The position numbers were made by a program, and so were the translations under genes. DNA of 64,000 nt from Cucumis sativus (lineage: Eukaryota; Streptophyta; Magnoliopsida; Cucurbitales; Cucurbitaceae): the NCBI RefSeq assembly GCF_000004075.3, contig NC_026661.2:5230058-5294057 (forward strand), in the 5' to 3' direction. The notes under the pieces were generated by a model. The model was not told where the DNA came from. It saw nothing but the letters and a program-made list of their open reading frames with translations, and did no database searches. Below are positions 12,139 through 21,754 of this stretch, piece by piece. The stretch's first letter is position 1. The number at the start of each line of letters is the position of its first letter.

Positions 12139-12230
12139 TTTATAAATTTTCCCAAATCCCCCACTCTCTTCTTCATCTTCATCTTCATCTTCATCTTCAT
12201 CCTCATCTTCATCCTCATCTTCATCTTCTC
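12139..12230 (+). promoter_or_regulatory. TATA box and TTCATC-repeat leader of the first UGT gene
   Basis: TTTATAAATT at 12139-12148 is followed at about +30 by a run of roughly nine TTCATC/TCCTCATC hexamers at 12171-12230, ending 69 bases before the start codon. The pseudogene next door keeps the same layout (TTATAAATT near 14916, CTTCTT repeats near 14943-14971), so the leader repeat predates the duplication and has drifted since. Confidence 0.6.
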
Positions 12231-12298
12231 CAACAAAATTAATTCATCTTCCATCTTCTCTGTATCTGCAACTTCAATATACTAATTCACTATCCATT

Positions 12299-13096
12299 AT
12301 GGGCAGCGAAGGCCGACAGCTCCACATCTTCATGTTTCCATTCATGGCTCATGGCCATATGATTCCCATTGTGGACATGGCCAAGTTATTTGCATCTCGT
12401 GGCATCAAGATCACCATCGTCACAACCCCTCTCAATTCCATCTCCATTTCCAAATCACTTCACAATTGTTCCCCCAATTCGCTCATCCAACTTCTCATCC
12501 TTAAATTCCCTGCTGCTGAAGCTGGTTTACCAGATGGTTGTGAAAATGCTGACTCCATTCCTTCCATGGATTTACTCCCCAAATTCTTCGAAGCTGTCTC
12601 CTTGCTTCAACCACCTTTTGAGGAAGCTCTTCACAACAATCGCCCTGATTGCCTCATCTCCGACATGTTCTTCCCTTGGACCAACGATGTTGCTGACAGA
12701 GTTGGCATTCCCAGGCTGATTTTCCATGGCACAAGTTGTTTCTCTCTTTGTTCTTCCGAGTTCATGAGACTTCACAAGCCTTACCAGCATGTTTCCTCCG
12801 ATACAGAACCTTTTACCATTCCTTATCTCCCCGGAGATATTAAGCTAACCAAAATGAAACTCCCCATCTTTGTTCGGGAGAATAGCGAGAATGAATTTAG
12901 CAAATTTATCACCAAGGTTAAAGAATCAGAATCGTTTTGCTATGGTGTTGTTGTCAACAGTTTCTACGAGCTGGAAGCAGAGTATGTAGATTGTTACAAA
13001 GATGTCTTGGGAAGAAAGACGTGGACAATTGGCCCACTTTCATTAACCAACACCAAAACTCAAGAAATCACGCTAAGAGGAAGAGAATCTGCCATT

Positions 13097-13128
<32 letters not shown>

Positions 13129-13741
13129 CCAGAAACCCAACTCGGTTGTGTATGTCTGTTTTGGAAGTTTGGCCAAATTCAACTCAGCTCAGTTGAAGGA
13201 GATTGCAATTGGACTGGAGGCTTCTGGGAAAAAATTCATCTGGGTTGTCAGAAAAGGAAAAGGGGAAGAAGAGGAAGAGGAACAAAATTGGCTACCCGAG
13301 GGGTACGAAGAGAGGATGGAAGGAACAGGGCTAATCATAAGAGGATGGGCACCGCAAGTTTTGATATTGGATCACCCATCAGTAGGTGGATTTGTGACAC
13401 ACTGTGGATGGAATTCAACGTTGGAAGGAGTGGCTGCGGGAGTTCCGATGGTGACATGGCCAGTGGGGGCGGAGCAGTTTTATAATGAGAAACTGGTGAC
13501 GGAGGTACTAAAAACAGGGGTTGGAGTTGGGGTTCAGAAATGGGCTCCCGGTGTGGGAGATTTCATAGAAAGTGAAGCTGTGGAGAAGGCAATTAGAAGA
13601 ATAATGGAGAAAGAAGGAGAAGAGATGAGAAACAGAGCAATAGAACTTGGAAAGAAGGCAAAGTGGGCAGTTGGAGAAGAAGGATCTTCATATTCAAATT
13701 TGGATGCTTTAATTGAGGAGTTGAAATCATTGGCATTTTAG
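12299..13741 (+). CDS. UDP-glycosyltransferase, UGT73 family (copy A, intact)
   Basis: This is an intronless 480-residue family-1 glycosyltransferase, the full length for UGT73. It is expected to move a sugar, most likely glucose, from UDP-glucose onto a small acceptor such as a flavonoid, coumarin or triterpenoid in the cytosol. The catalytic His20 lies in AHGHMIP, and its partner Asp122 lies in SDMFFPW. The 44-residue plant PSPG sugar-donor box spans W350 to Q393, with HCGWNSTLEG in the middle and a final Gln, as in UDP-glucose users. An acidic run (KGEEEEEE) marks the N/C linker. ATG has A at -3 and G at +4. It is the closest relative of the pseudogene downstream, sharing the EGRQLHIFMFPF start. 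The acceptor cannot be read from sequence; UGT73 enzymes that act on cucurbitacins are known in cucumber, but I cannot equate this gene with one. Confidence 0.93.
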
Positions 13742-15029
13742 ATTCATTCTTCAACTGAAGTTCATGTGGGACTTTCTCTTGGACGAGCAAGTCAAGTCAT
13801 CTACTAAGTATTTGGTTTTTAGCTTTTTGAGATTTTATTATTTACACACACTGAGTATGATTATGTAATTAGTTGTTTTTTTATATATATAATACACAAT
13901 AATTTATGAATTTTTAATTCAAACCCAATATCTGAATTCTATTAACCCTCAATAACTAGATATAATAAAAGCCTAAAGAGAAAGGAGTCCATAAAGATAG
14001 ATGATAAGTCTTATTTGGTTACATTTATTGCACCTAATTTGTTCTATCTATTTATTTTAATAGAACTTTCAAACTAATTACTAACCACTTAAAAGCATAA
14101 GCAGCCCTTCAATAGTTTAAAACACAATATCATGCCTTCTTTATTAGAGAAAACTTCAGTATCTCTCACCTTTTCAATTAAAAATCTATTATCTCTCCAT
14201 TCACATTTCAAATGCACAATGAAATGAGTAAATATACATCGTATAAACCATAATTTATTTTGGTGTGTTCACAAATATATTAAAAAAAATGTAAACATAT
14301 AATGTGTATATTGCACTTTTTAATGAGAAAATAAAATATTTTGCTTTGTTATTTATTTTTGTCTTGTGAGAGAACGAAAATAGAAAATTAATTAAGCTAA
14401 ACTTTTTGAAAAATAATAGGTGTGGTTGGACTTACTTTACATAAATTCTATAAGAAAACAATATTATTAACGCCAATTTTGACAAAAATTCAGCATATTC
14501 CATTAAATATATATAATGCATCACCATTTATATATAAAGACAATTTGATTAGTATAAAAGTTTGAATATTAGGTGGACTGAAATATAATAAAATTCGCAT
14601 AGGATAATGGTACCATATATTGTCTACTTTTAATATCTTGTTGCATTGGGGAGATATCTATCTAATAAATTTTTATAATCATTTCCTCATTATTGTTTAG
14701 GCAATTTTAGTTTGATTGCATTCAATCCCAATAGATTTGAACAACACTCTCAACCAACCAGTTGTTGAATCATTATGAAAGCATAAAAAAAAAAAAAGAA
14801 AGAGGAGTTGTGATGACCATGAGAGACAGAAACTAAAAGTTAGGAGATGATGCGTAAGAAAGTTGATTCATTTAACCAAAGAGTAGTGACATCGAAGAAT
14901 CTCATCCACATTCTCTTATAAATTCTCTCAAATCTCTACTCTCTTCTTCATCTTCTTCTTCTTCTTCTTCTTTATCTGTCATTAACTAACTCATTTCTTG
15001 TGTTGTTTTTTTTATTTAATTCATCCACC
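13742..15029. other. Intergenic DNA and promoter of the UGT pseudogene
   Basis: This is AT-rich spacer with no gene. The last 120 bases repeat the leader layout of copy A (TATA-like TTATAAATT, then a CTT/CAT-rich run), so the duplicated unit included the promoter. Confidence 0.6.
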
Positions 15030-16191
15030 ATGGCTACCGAAGGTCGACAGCTTCATATCTTCATGTTTCCATTCATGGCTCATGGCCACATGATTCCCGT
15101 TGTGAACATGGCCAACCTTTTTGCATCTCGTGGCATAAAGATCACCATCGTCACAACCCCTCTCAATTCCATCTCCATCTCCAAATCACTTCACAATGAT
15201 TCCAGTTCATTGCATATTCATCTTCTCATTCTCAAATTCCCTTCTGCTGAAGTTGGTTTACCTGATGATTGTGAAAATGTTGACTCCCTTCCAACCATGG
15301 ATTTGCTCCCCTTATTCTACCAAGCTATCAGCTTGCTTCAATCCTCTCTTGAGGAAGCTCTTCACCAGAATCGCCCCCATTGCCTTGTGGCCGACATGTT
15401 CTTCCCTTGGACCAACGATGTTGCTGACAGAATTGGGATTCCCAGGCTGATTTTTCATGGCACTGGTTCTTTCTCTCTTTGTGCCTCTGAGTTCGTCAGA
15501 ATTCACCAGCCTTATAAACATGTTTCGTCCTATACAGAGCGTTTTGTCATTCCTTATCTCCCTGGAGATATTAAGCTAACCAAAATGCAACTTCCCATCA
15601 TCCTTCGGGAGAATATCGAGAATGAATACAACAAATTTAGCACCAAAGTTAAAGAGTCAGAGGCAGAGAGGAAGAGAATCCACCATTGACGGGAAAAAAT
15701 TCATCTGAGTAGTCAGGAAAAGGGAAAGGGGAAGAGGAGGAAGACGAACAATATTGGCTACCGAAAGGGTACGAACAAAGGATGGAAGGAAGAGGGTTAA
15801 TCATAAGAGGATGGGCATCGCAAGTTTTGATATTGGATCATCCGGCGGTGGGTGGATTTGTTACACACTGCAGGTGGGGATTTGAACACTGGACCTCTTG
15901 TTAGGTGCCAGTTGAGCTGCACAGCAATTTTACAATGAGAAACTAGTGAAGGAGGTTCTAAAGATAGGGGTTGGTGTTGGGGTTCGAAAATGGGCACCTG
16001 GTGTGGGAGACTTCATAAGAAGTGAAGCTGTGGAGAAGGCGATTAAGAGAATAATGGAGGAAGAAGGAGAAGAGACGAGAAACAGAGCAATAGAATTTGC
16101 AAAGGAGGCGGAGAGAGCAATTGAGAAAGACGGATCTTCATATTTGAATCTGGATGATTTAATTGAGGAGTTGAAAACGTTGGCATTTTAG
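15030..16191 (+). pseudogene. UGT73 pseudogene (copy B), partial duplicate of copy A
   Basis: The first ~210 codons, from MATEGRQLHIF through the catalytic His/Asp motifs, are open and very close to copy A. Then two internal stretches are missing relative to copy A (about 12936-13070 and 13101-13226), joined so that the frame is lost near 15660-15690. A TGA replaces the Trp of FIWVVRK near 15707. The PSPG box is cut after THC, where about 60 bases of UGT sequence are replaced by a 51-base tRNA/SINE-like filler (15871-15921). The last 80 codons are open again and end in the family's KTLAF. Promoter and leader survive, so it may still be transcribed. With so many lesions it cannot make an active enzyme. 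Confidence 0.9.
15871..15921 (-). repeat. tRNA/SINE-like filler inside the UGT pseudogene
   Basis: Read on minus, the inserted bases contain an A-box-like AGCTCAACTGG and, 20 bases later, a B-box-like GTTCAAATCC, followed by CCCACCTGCA. This is the internal Pol III promoter pattern of tRNA-derived plant SINEs. The spacing between boxes is shorter than in a tRNA, so the piece is internally deleted or a fragment. It sits exactly where UGT coding sequence was lost, as filler DNA does after break repair. Confidence 0.55.
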
Positions 16192-16504
16192 ACTCATTTT
16201 AAAACTACTTCTCGTGGGGTTTCCTGGATGGGAGATAGCCTACCAAACATGTCGTTAACTACCCTTGTCATAAAGAATATCATGTTGAAATAGAAGGATT
16301 TTCAGCTGATAATTTATTCAAAATCAGTCCCAAACATGTTCTAATAATACTTCTGGTTATATATTATATCTAAACAAAACTTTGTTTGAGTGAATCTTTT
16401 CAAATCAATAACCTAAACTCAGGGAGGGCAACGGGTGAAGTAACTAAAGCCAAGTTTACTCTATACAATACGACACAACGGGCACAGCCACCAGAATGAA
16501 ACCT
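16192..16504. other. Short spacer between convergent UGT 3' ends
   Basis: These 313 bases separate the 3' end of the plus-strand pseudogene from the 3' end of the first minus-strand UGT. I see nothing in it beyond AT-rich 3' flanks. It marks the point where gene orientation flips in the cluster. Confidence 0.6.
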
Positions 16505-17947
16505 TCAGAACGCGAACGATTTCAATTCTTGTGTCAAATCATGCAAATTAGAGTAAGACGATCCATTTTCCGTAACAGCTTTCTTCGCCATCTTTGCCAA
16601 TTCTTTAGCTCTGTTTCTCATCCCCTCTGCTTCTTCTCCTTCCATAACTCTTCTAATTGCATTTTTCAAAGCTTCTCTTTCAATGAAATCCCCCACAACT
16701 CTCACCCATTTTTGAACTCCAACTGCAACTCCAATTTTCAACACCTCCGTCACCAGCTTCTCGTTGTAAAACTGATCTGCCGCCACCGGCCATGTCACCA
16801 TCGGAACTCCAGCAGTCACTCCTTCAAGCGTGGAGTTCCACCCACAGTGTGTCACAAATCCACCCACTGCCGGATGATCTAATATCAAAACTTGTGGCGC
16901 CCAACCTCTTATAATCAACCCTTTTCCTTCTATTCTATGTTCGTATCCTTCTGGTAACCAATCATGATTCTCTTCTTCTTCTTCCTTCTTCACTCTCCTC
17001 GCAACCCATATGAAATTTTTCCTAGCAGCTTCAAGCCCACTTGCAATCTCTTTCAGCTGATCAAAGTTGAATTTTGCCATACTTCCAAAACACACATACA
17101 CCACCGAATTGGGTTTTTTGGAGTCGAGCCATTTTAAGCACGCGTGTTCGTCAATGCTGGATTCATTTCCTCTTTGAGCTTTTTCTTCAGTTTCCTTATT
17201 ACACAAAGAAAGTGGGCCAATATGCCAAGCCTTTATTCCCAAGACATTTCTGCAGCAATCTACGTACTCTGCTTCCAGCTCGTAAAAACTGTTCCAAATA
17301 GCCCCATAACACGCCGATCCCAATTCGTGAGCCCTCTTTATAAATTCGCTCACTTCATTTTTTAGATTCTCCCGCACGAATTGAGGAAGCTTCGTCTTCG
17401 TGAAAGTAATATCTCCAGGAAAACAAGGAATGAGAAAAGGCTCTGCATCTGATGAGACATGGTTGTAAGGCTCATGAATTCTCATGAATTCCGAAGCACA
17501 GCTGGAGAAAAAACTGGTGCCGTGGAAAATCAGCCTGGGGATTCCAAATTTGGCAGCAACATCGTTGGCCCAAGGGAAGTACATATCGGCGATGATGCAA
17601 TGGGGGCGTTGTTCCATAACAGCCTCCTCAAATGGGTTTTGGAACAAATTAAAAGCAGAGATGAATTTGGGGAACATATCAGGAGTGATGACGGAGTCGA
17701 GATTTTCACAACCATCTGGTAGTCCAACTTCAGCGGAAGGAAATTTGAGGACAAGAAGTTGAATTTGAGAAGTAGATAGGGATTTGGAATTTTGGATTGA
17801 ATTAGAAATGGAGATGGCATTGAGAGGGGTTGTGACTATGGTGATTTTGATACCGCGAGAAGAAAGCAATTTGGCCAAGTCGACCATGGGAATCATGTGG
17901 CCGCGAGCCATGAAGGGCAACAAGAACATGTGGAGCTGAGTCCCCAT
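16505..17947 (-). CDS. UDP-glycosyltransferase, UGT73 family (copy C, intact)
   Basis: This is an intronless, full-length gene of 480 residues starting MGTQLHMFLLPF. Catalytic His17 lies in GHMIP, preceded by an unusual Arg (ARGHMIP) where its neighbours have His, Pro or Gln. The partner Asp121 lies in ADMYFPW. The PSPG box is complete and ends ADQ rather than the AEQ or GEQ of the other copies, still with the Gln typical of UDP-glucose donors. The C-terminal helix region (WVRVVGDFIERE) matches the minus-strand group. Its sequence belongs with copies D-F rather than A/B. The substrate is unknown. The start is the first Met, with G at +4 and the family's usual residue count before GHMIP. Confidence 0.93.
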   Translation of the reverse strand: MGTQLHMFLLPFMARGHMIPMVDLAKLLSSRGIKITIVTTPLNAISISNSIQNSKSLSTSQIQLLVLKFPSAEVGLPDGCENLDSVITPDMFPKFISAFNLFQNPFEEAVMEQRPHCIIADMYFPWANDVAAKFGIPRLIFHGTSFFSSCASEFMRIHEPYNHVSSDAEPFLIPCFPGDITFTKTKLPQFVRENLKNEVSEFIKRAHELGSACYGAIWNSFYELEAEYVDCCRNVLGIKAWHIGPLSLCNKETEEKAQRGNESSIDEHACLKWLDSKKPNSVVYVCFGSMAKFNFDQLKEIASGLEAARKNFIWVARRVKKEEEEENHDWLPEGYEHRIEGKGLIIRGWAPQVLILDHPAVGGFVTHCGWNSTLEGVTAGVPMVTWPVAADQFYNEKLVTEVLKIGVAVGVQKWVRVVGDFIEREALKNAIRRVMEGEEAEGMRNRAKELAKMAKKAVTENGSSYSNLHDLTQELKSFAF

Positions 17948-18880
17948 TTTAGTGGCTGTGTTACAAATGAAATGAAGAAGATGAGTTGCAGAGAGGAGAG
18001 TCGTCGATGGAGAAGAAAAGAAACACGAAAGTGTATATATATGTGTGTGTGTGTCCTCTTATATATTCACCACCACATCTATTTTTTAAATCTTGTTGTT
18101 GTGGAGCTTCTTTAATAATACCTAATCTCTTATCTTTCTATTAGAAAAACGTATTATAAAGTAATGGTGAAAACTACACCCAATTAATCAATGTTTTGAT
18201 TGGAATCTTCACACTTAATATGTTATTTTAAAATTAAAAAAAGATTTGAAATAGGAAGGAAAAGACAAAACAAAAGATCAGGTTGTCTCTTCATCATGTG
18301 AAATGATAAAATATGTAGGCCAATGTTATTGCATTCATTTTTTTATTTGAAAATTTATAAGGCAATACCAATGGTTAAGTATATTGTATGATGCATCAAA
18401 GGTTTTTCCTTTTTTATTGCTTTTCTTTGCATTTCTTCTCACCAAGAAGCTTCCTCCCACAACTATAACACGACACAAACATCTAACCATTACTCGACTT
18501 CAAACTAAGGCTACTTGACCTTTTGCTTGTTAAGCATTCATCGTCAAACCTCTTTCCTTTCTTCTACTTGTTCTCACTATTTATGCATGAAGAATATGAA
18601 GACATGCACAAGTGATTCTTGAGAAATTGGAGTCAGAACCCCAACCCACGTTTTAGCTCAGTTTTCATTTCCTTAACCCAGAAGAAAAATTGGGCTGTAT
18701 TTGTGACTTTTTCTCAAAAGTAATTATTTGGGTCTAAGATATTCAAGCTAGAAATCCAAACTTGAAGAGGGTACTCAAAAGCTCGTATCATTTTATATTT
18801 GTGTTCACTTGAAAGACATCCTACCATTGCAAACCAAAAATCAAACCTTCTGAAAGCTCAATAAGCAAACAGAATGAATT
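17948..18880. other. Spacer between UGT copies C and D
   Basis: The right-hand promoter side of copy C shows a TATA-like TATATAAGAGG (minus, about 18055-18065) and a GT/AT run near 18033-18052. The rest is AT-rich with no gene. Confidence 0.5.
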
Positions 18881-20314
18881 TCAAAAGGCCAACGATTCCA
18901 ACTCCTTAATCAAAGCATCCAAATCGCAGTAGGATGATCCATTCTCTGCAACAGCTTTCCTTGCCTTTTCTGCAAATTCTTTAGCCCTCTTTCTTATCTC
19001 CTCTGCTTCTTCTCCCTCCATAACTCTTCCTATTGCCTTTTCCACAGCTTCACTGTTAATGAAATCCCCAACGATTCTCACCCATTTTTGTACCCCAACA
19101 CCAACTCCAATTTTCAATACCTCCGTCACCAGTTTCTCGTTGTAAAATTGCTCTGCCGCCACCGGCCATGTCACCATCGGAACTCCGGCAGCCACTCCTT
19201 CCAACGTCGAGTTCCATCCACAGTGTGTTATAAATCCACCCACTGCTGGATGATCCAATATCATAACTTGTGGCGCCCATCCTCTTATAATTAGTCCTTT
19301 TCCTTCCATCCTCTGTTCGTACCCTTCTGGTAACCAATCCTTATCTTCTTCGTCTTCGTCTTTCTCTTTTATTTTCCTCACAACCCATATGAAATTTTTT
19401 CCACAAGCTTCCAGCCCATTTGCAATCTCCTTCAGCTGATTAGAGTTGAATTTTGTTAAAGTTCCAAAACACACATACACTACCGAGTTGGGTTTTTTGG
19501 AGTCGAGCCATTTCAAGCACTCATGTTCCTCAATGGCGGATTTGTTTCCTCTCTGAGCTTCTTCTTCCGATTCTTGAGTACATAACGAAAGTGGGCCAAT
19601 GGTCCATGCTTTTCTTCCCAACACATTTTTGTAGCAATCTGCATACTCTGCTTCCAGCTCGTAAAAACTGTTCATAACAACCCCATAACATTTGGAGTCT
19701 GAGTCATAAGCCCTCTTCATATACTCGGTTAAATCATTCTTGACATTCTCCCGCACAAGCTCATGAAGTTTCATCTTTGTGATAGTAATATTCCCAGGGA
19801 GATGAGGAATGAGAAAAGGCTCTGTTTCCGAGGAAACATTGTTGTAAGGCTCGTAAATCCGCATGAACTCCAAGGCACAGGTGGAGAAAAAACTAGTACC
19901 GTGAAAATTAAGCCTGGGAATCCCCAATTTGACAGAAGCATCGTTGGCCCAAGGAAAAAACATATCGGCTACAATACAATGGGGGCGATGTTCCGTAATA
20001 GCCTCCTCAAGTGGGGTTTGGAGCAAAGACACAGCAGAGATGAATTTGGGAATCATGGAAGGACTAATAAGGAAGTCAAGATTTTCACAGCCATCTGGGA
20101 GGCCGACTTCAGCAGAAGGGAATTTGAGTATGAGAAGGTTGATGAGTGGATTAGAATCGTGAAGGGATTTGGCAATAGAGATGGAATTGATAGGTGTTGT
20201 GACGATGGTGACCTTGATGCCACGAGAAGAGAACAATTTAGCCATGTCGACCATGGGAATCATATGCCCGTGCGCCAAGAAAGGGAACAAGAATATGTGG
20301 AGCTGATTCCCCAT
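18881..20314 (-). CDS. UDP-glycosyltransferase, UGT73 family (copy D, intact)
   Basis: This is a 477-residue intronless UGT. His17 in AHGHMIP and Asp117 in ADMFFPW form the catalytic pair. The PSPG box is complete, with small changes (QVMILDHP, GGFITHCG) from its neighbours, and ends AEQ. The acceptor-side loop differs most (NDASVKLG in place of NDVAAKFG), which may shift acceptor choice. The linker is very acidic (KEKDEDEEDKD). The gene is transcribed toward copy C, with an AT-rich promoter holding TTATAAATA (minus, about 20403-20412). Confidence 0.93.
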   Translation of the reverse strand: MGNQLHIFLFPFLAHGHMIPMVDMAKLFSSRGIKVTIVTTPINSISIAKSLHDSNPLINLLILKFPSAEVGLPDGCENLDFLISPSMIPKFISAVSLLQTPLEEAITEHRPHCIVADMFFPWANDASVKLGIPRLNFHGTSFFSTCALEFMRIYEPYNNVSSETEPFLIPHLPGNITITKMKLHELVRENVKNDLTEYMKRAYDSDSKCYGVVMNSFYELEAEYADCYKNVLGRKAWTIGPLSLCTQESEEEAQRGNKSAIEEHECLKWLDSKKPNSVVYVCFGTLTKFNSNQLKEIANGLEACGKNFIWVVRKIKEKDEDEEDKDWLPEGYEQRMEGKGLIIRGWAPQVMILDHPAVGGFITHCGWNSTLEGVAAGVPMVTWPVAAEQFYNEKLVTEVLKIGVGVGVQKWVRIVGDFINSEAVEKAIGRVMEGEEAEEIRKRAKEFAEKARKAVAENGSSYCDLDALIKELESLAF

Positions 20315-21754
20315 TGCAGTGGGTGTGAAGAAAATGAAATGAAGAAGATGAGTTAGAGAGGAGAGGTGTTAATGGAGGAAAAAAGGAATACTAAAGTGGG
20401 GATATTTATAATCGGAGATTGCTAAAGTACTTCTCATAGCCTATAGAAATAATAAGGTCTCCCATTTTACAATGTGAGATGAGATCTTAAACAATAATAA
20501 AATTGGTAGTCGATGATAGCATGTGATTCCAAAAACTAAATGACAACCATAGGAGTACTCCATCTAATTAATTGGTATGTAAGCAAATATTATAAAGTTA
20601 TGTGATGAGACATTTAAGATGATATCATAGGCTAATGATGAAAGATATATATATATATATTAATTATTTCAATTCTAAACATATCTTTACTTATTAAAAT
20701 TAATGTATAATTTTGATATGAAACAATCCAATTAAATTAGAAAATATAAATTTAATAAGAAAAATTGAATTTTGAATTTTGAGATATTTAATATATATGG
20801 ATAAATTAAAATTGGAATGTTGATATTAATATTAATAAGAAAAGATAATTTTAAAATTAAAAAATATATAATATAAATAATAATAATAAAAAGTGAGTCC
20901 CAAAACTAAGATAATGGAACTGTCCCTTTGTCTCTCTGCCAAATCATTTGATTCAAAGCATCTTTAATAAACTATACCATACTTTTATTTTGTCTTTCAT
21001 TTCATACGTTTCTTTTCCTTTTTAAGCAACAATAATAATAAAACTTAACCTTCTCTATATGCCATATTCATATGAAACTCTCCAAATTTTGAATCATTTT
21101 AAATCATCTGTATTCAAAAGTCTTTTTAAGCAAGTTTATGTTTAATTTATATTTTCTAGTATTAGGTGGTTCCAAATATAAAAACAAATGCCTCAAACTA
21201 ATAGCACCAAACAACAAAACCTAAAACTATTTGCAAAGTAATAACTAATGAATAATATTTGCTGCTATTCTCACATTTTTAGTGTACTTTGAATCATATT
21301 TTCTATTATGTATAGATCATGATAAATATAGAATGATATCCATAAGTTTAGTTTGTTTTTCTACATTTAAAAACTCATCTATTGTGTTTTAAATAATCTC
21401 CCAATTTTCTAAAATGAACTTTTCAGAACCAAAAAAATTGCCTTGAAATTAAGTTTTGTAAAGTAAAATGTAATGAAGTAAGCAATTGCGTCAAAGGGCA
21501 GAAAGGATATCAGATTGGTGTCTTGGAAGTAGAGACTATTCATACAACATAAAGTTAACAACTCCACAGTTATATTATAACTTAATTGATTAAGTGAATC
21601 AGTTGCTTTAATGCTTTGATCCTTCTTCGTCAAAGGAAGAGGTTGGAGATTCGAGATCATGCACTTTGAATATTCATATTATAGAGTTTAAAAATCACAC
21701 GTTGTTTTCTTATTCAACGTTATCGTTGCAGCCAATTAGAAAACTGAATGAATT
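20315..21754. other. Spacer between UGT copies D and E
   Basis: This holds the copy D promoter on the left and the copy E 3' flank on the right. A SINE-like piece lies at 21574-21660. A 16-base block (21478-21493) recurs in the 3' flank of copy F at 23585-23600. No gene is seen. Confidence 0.55.
21574..21660 (+). repeat. Diverged tRNA-derived SINE-like segment
   Basis: An A-box-like TAACTTAATTGATTAAG (about 21577-21593) is followed by a B-box-like GGAGATTCGAGATC (about 21645-21658), at near-tRNA spacing. I see no clear target duplication or tail, so the ends are uncertain. Confidence 0.35.

Larger units (their letters stand above)
5293..12298. other. Long AT-rich intergenic region
   Basis: This 7-kb stretch contains no multi-residue protein frame that I recognise. 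It holds an AT dinucleotide run near 5552-5574, a UGT73 relic at 6921-6946 overlapping a 46-codon frame (6937-7077), ATT repeats near 7692, and the RNase P/MRP-like RNA at 10868-11065. The piece at about 10240-10740 is repeat-like in texture, but I could not assign it to a family. Confidence 0.5.
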
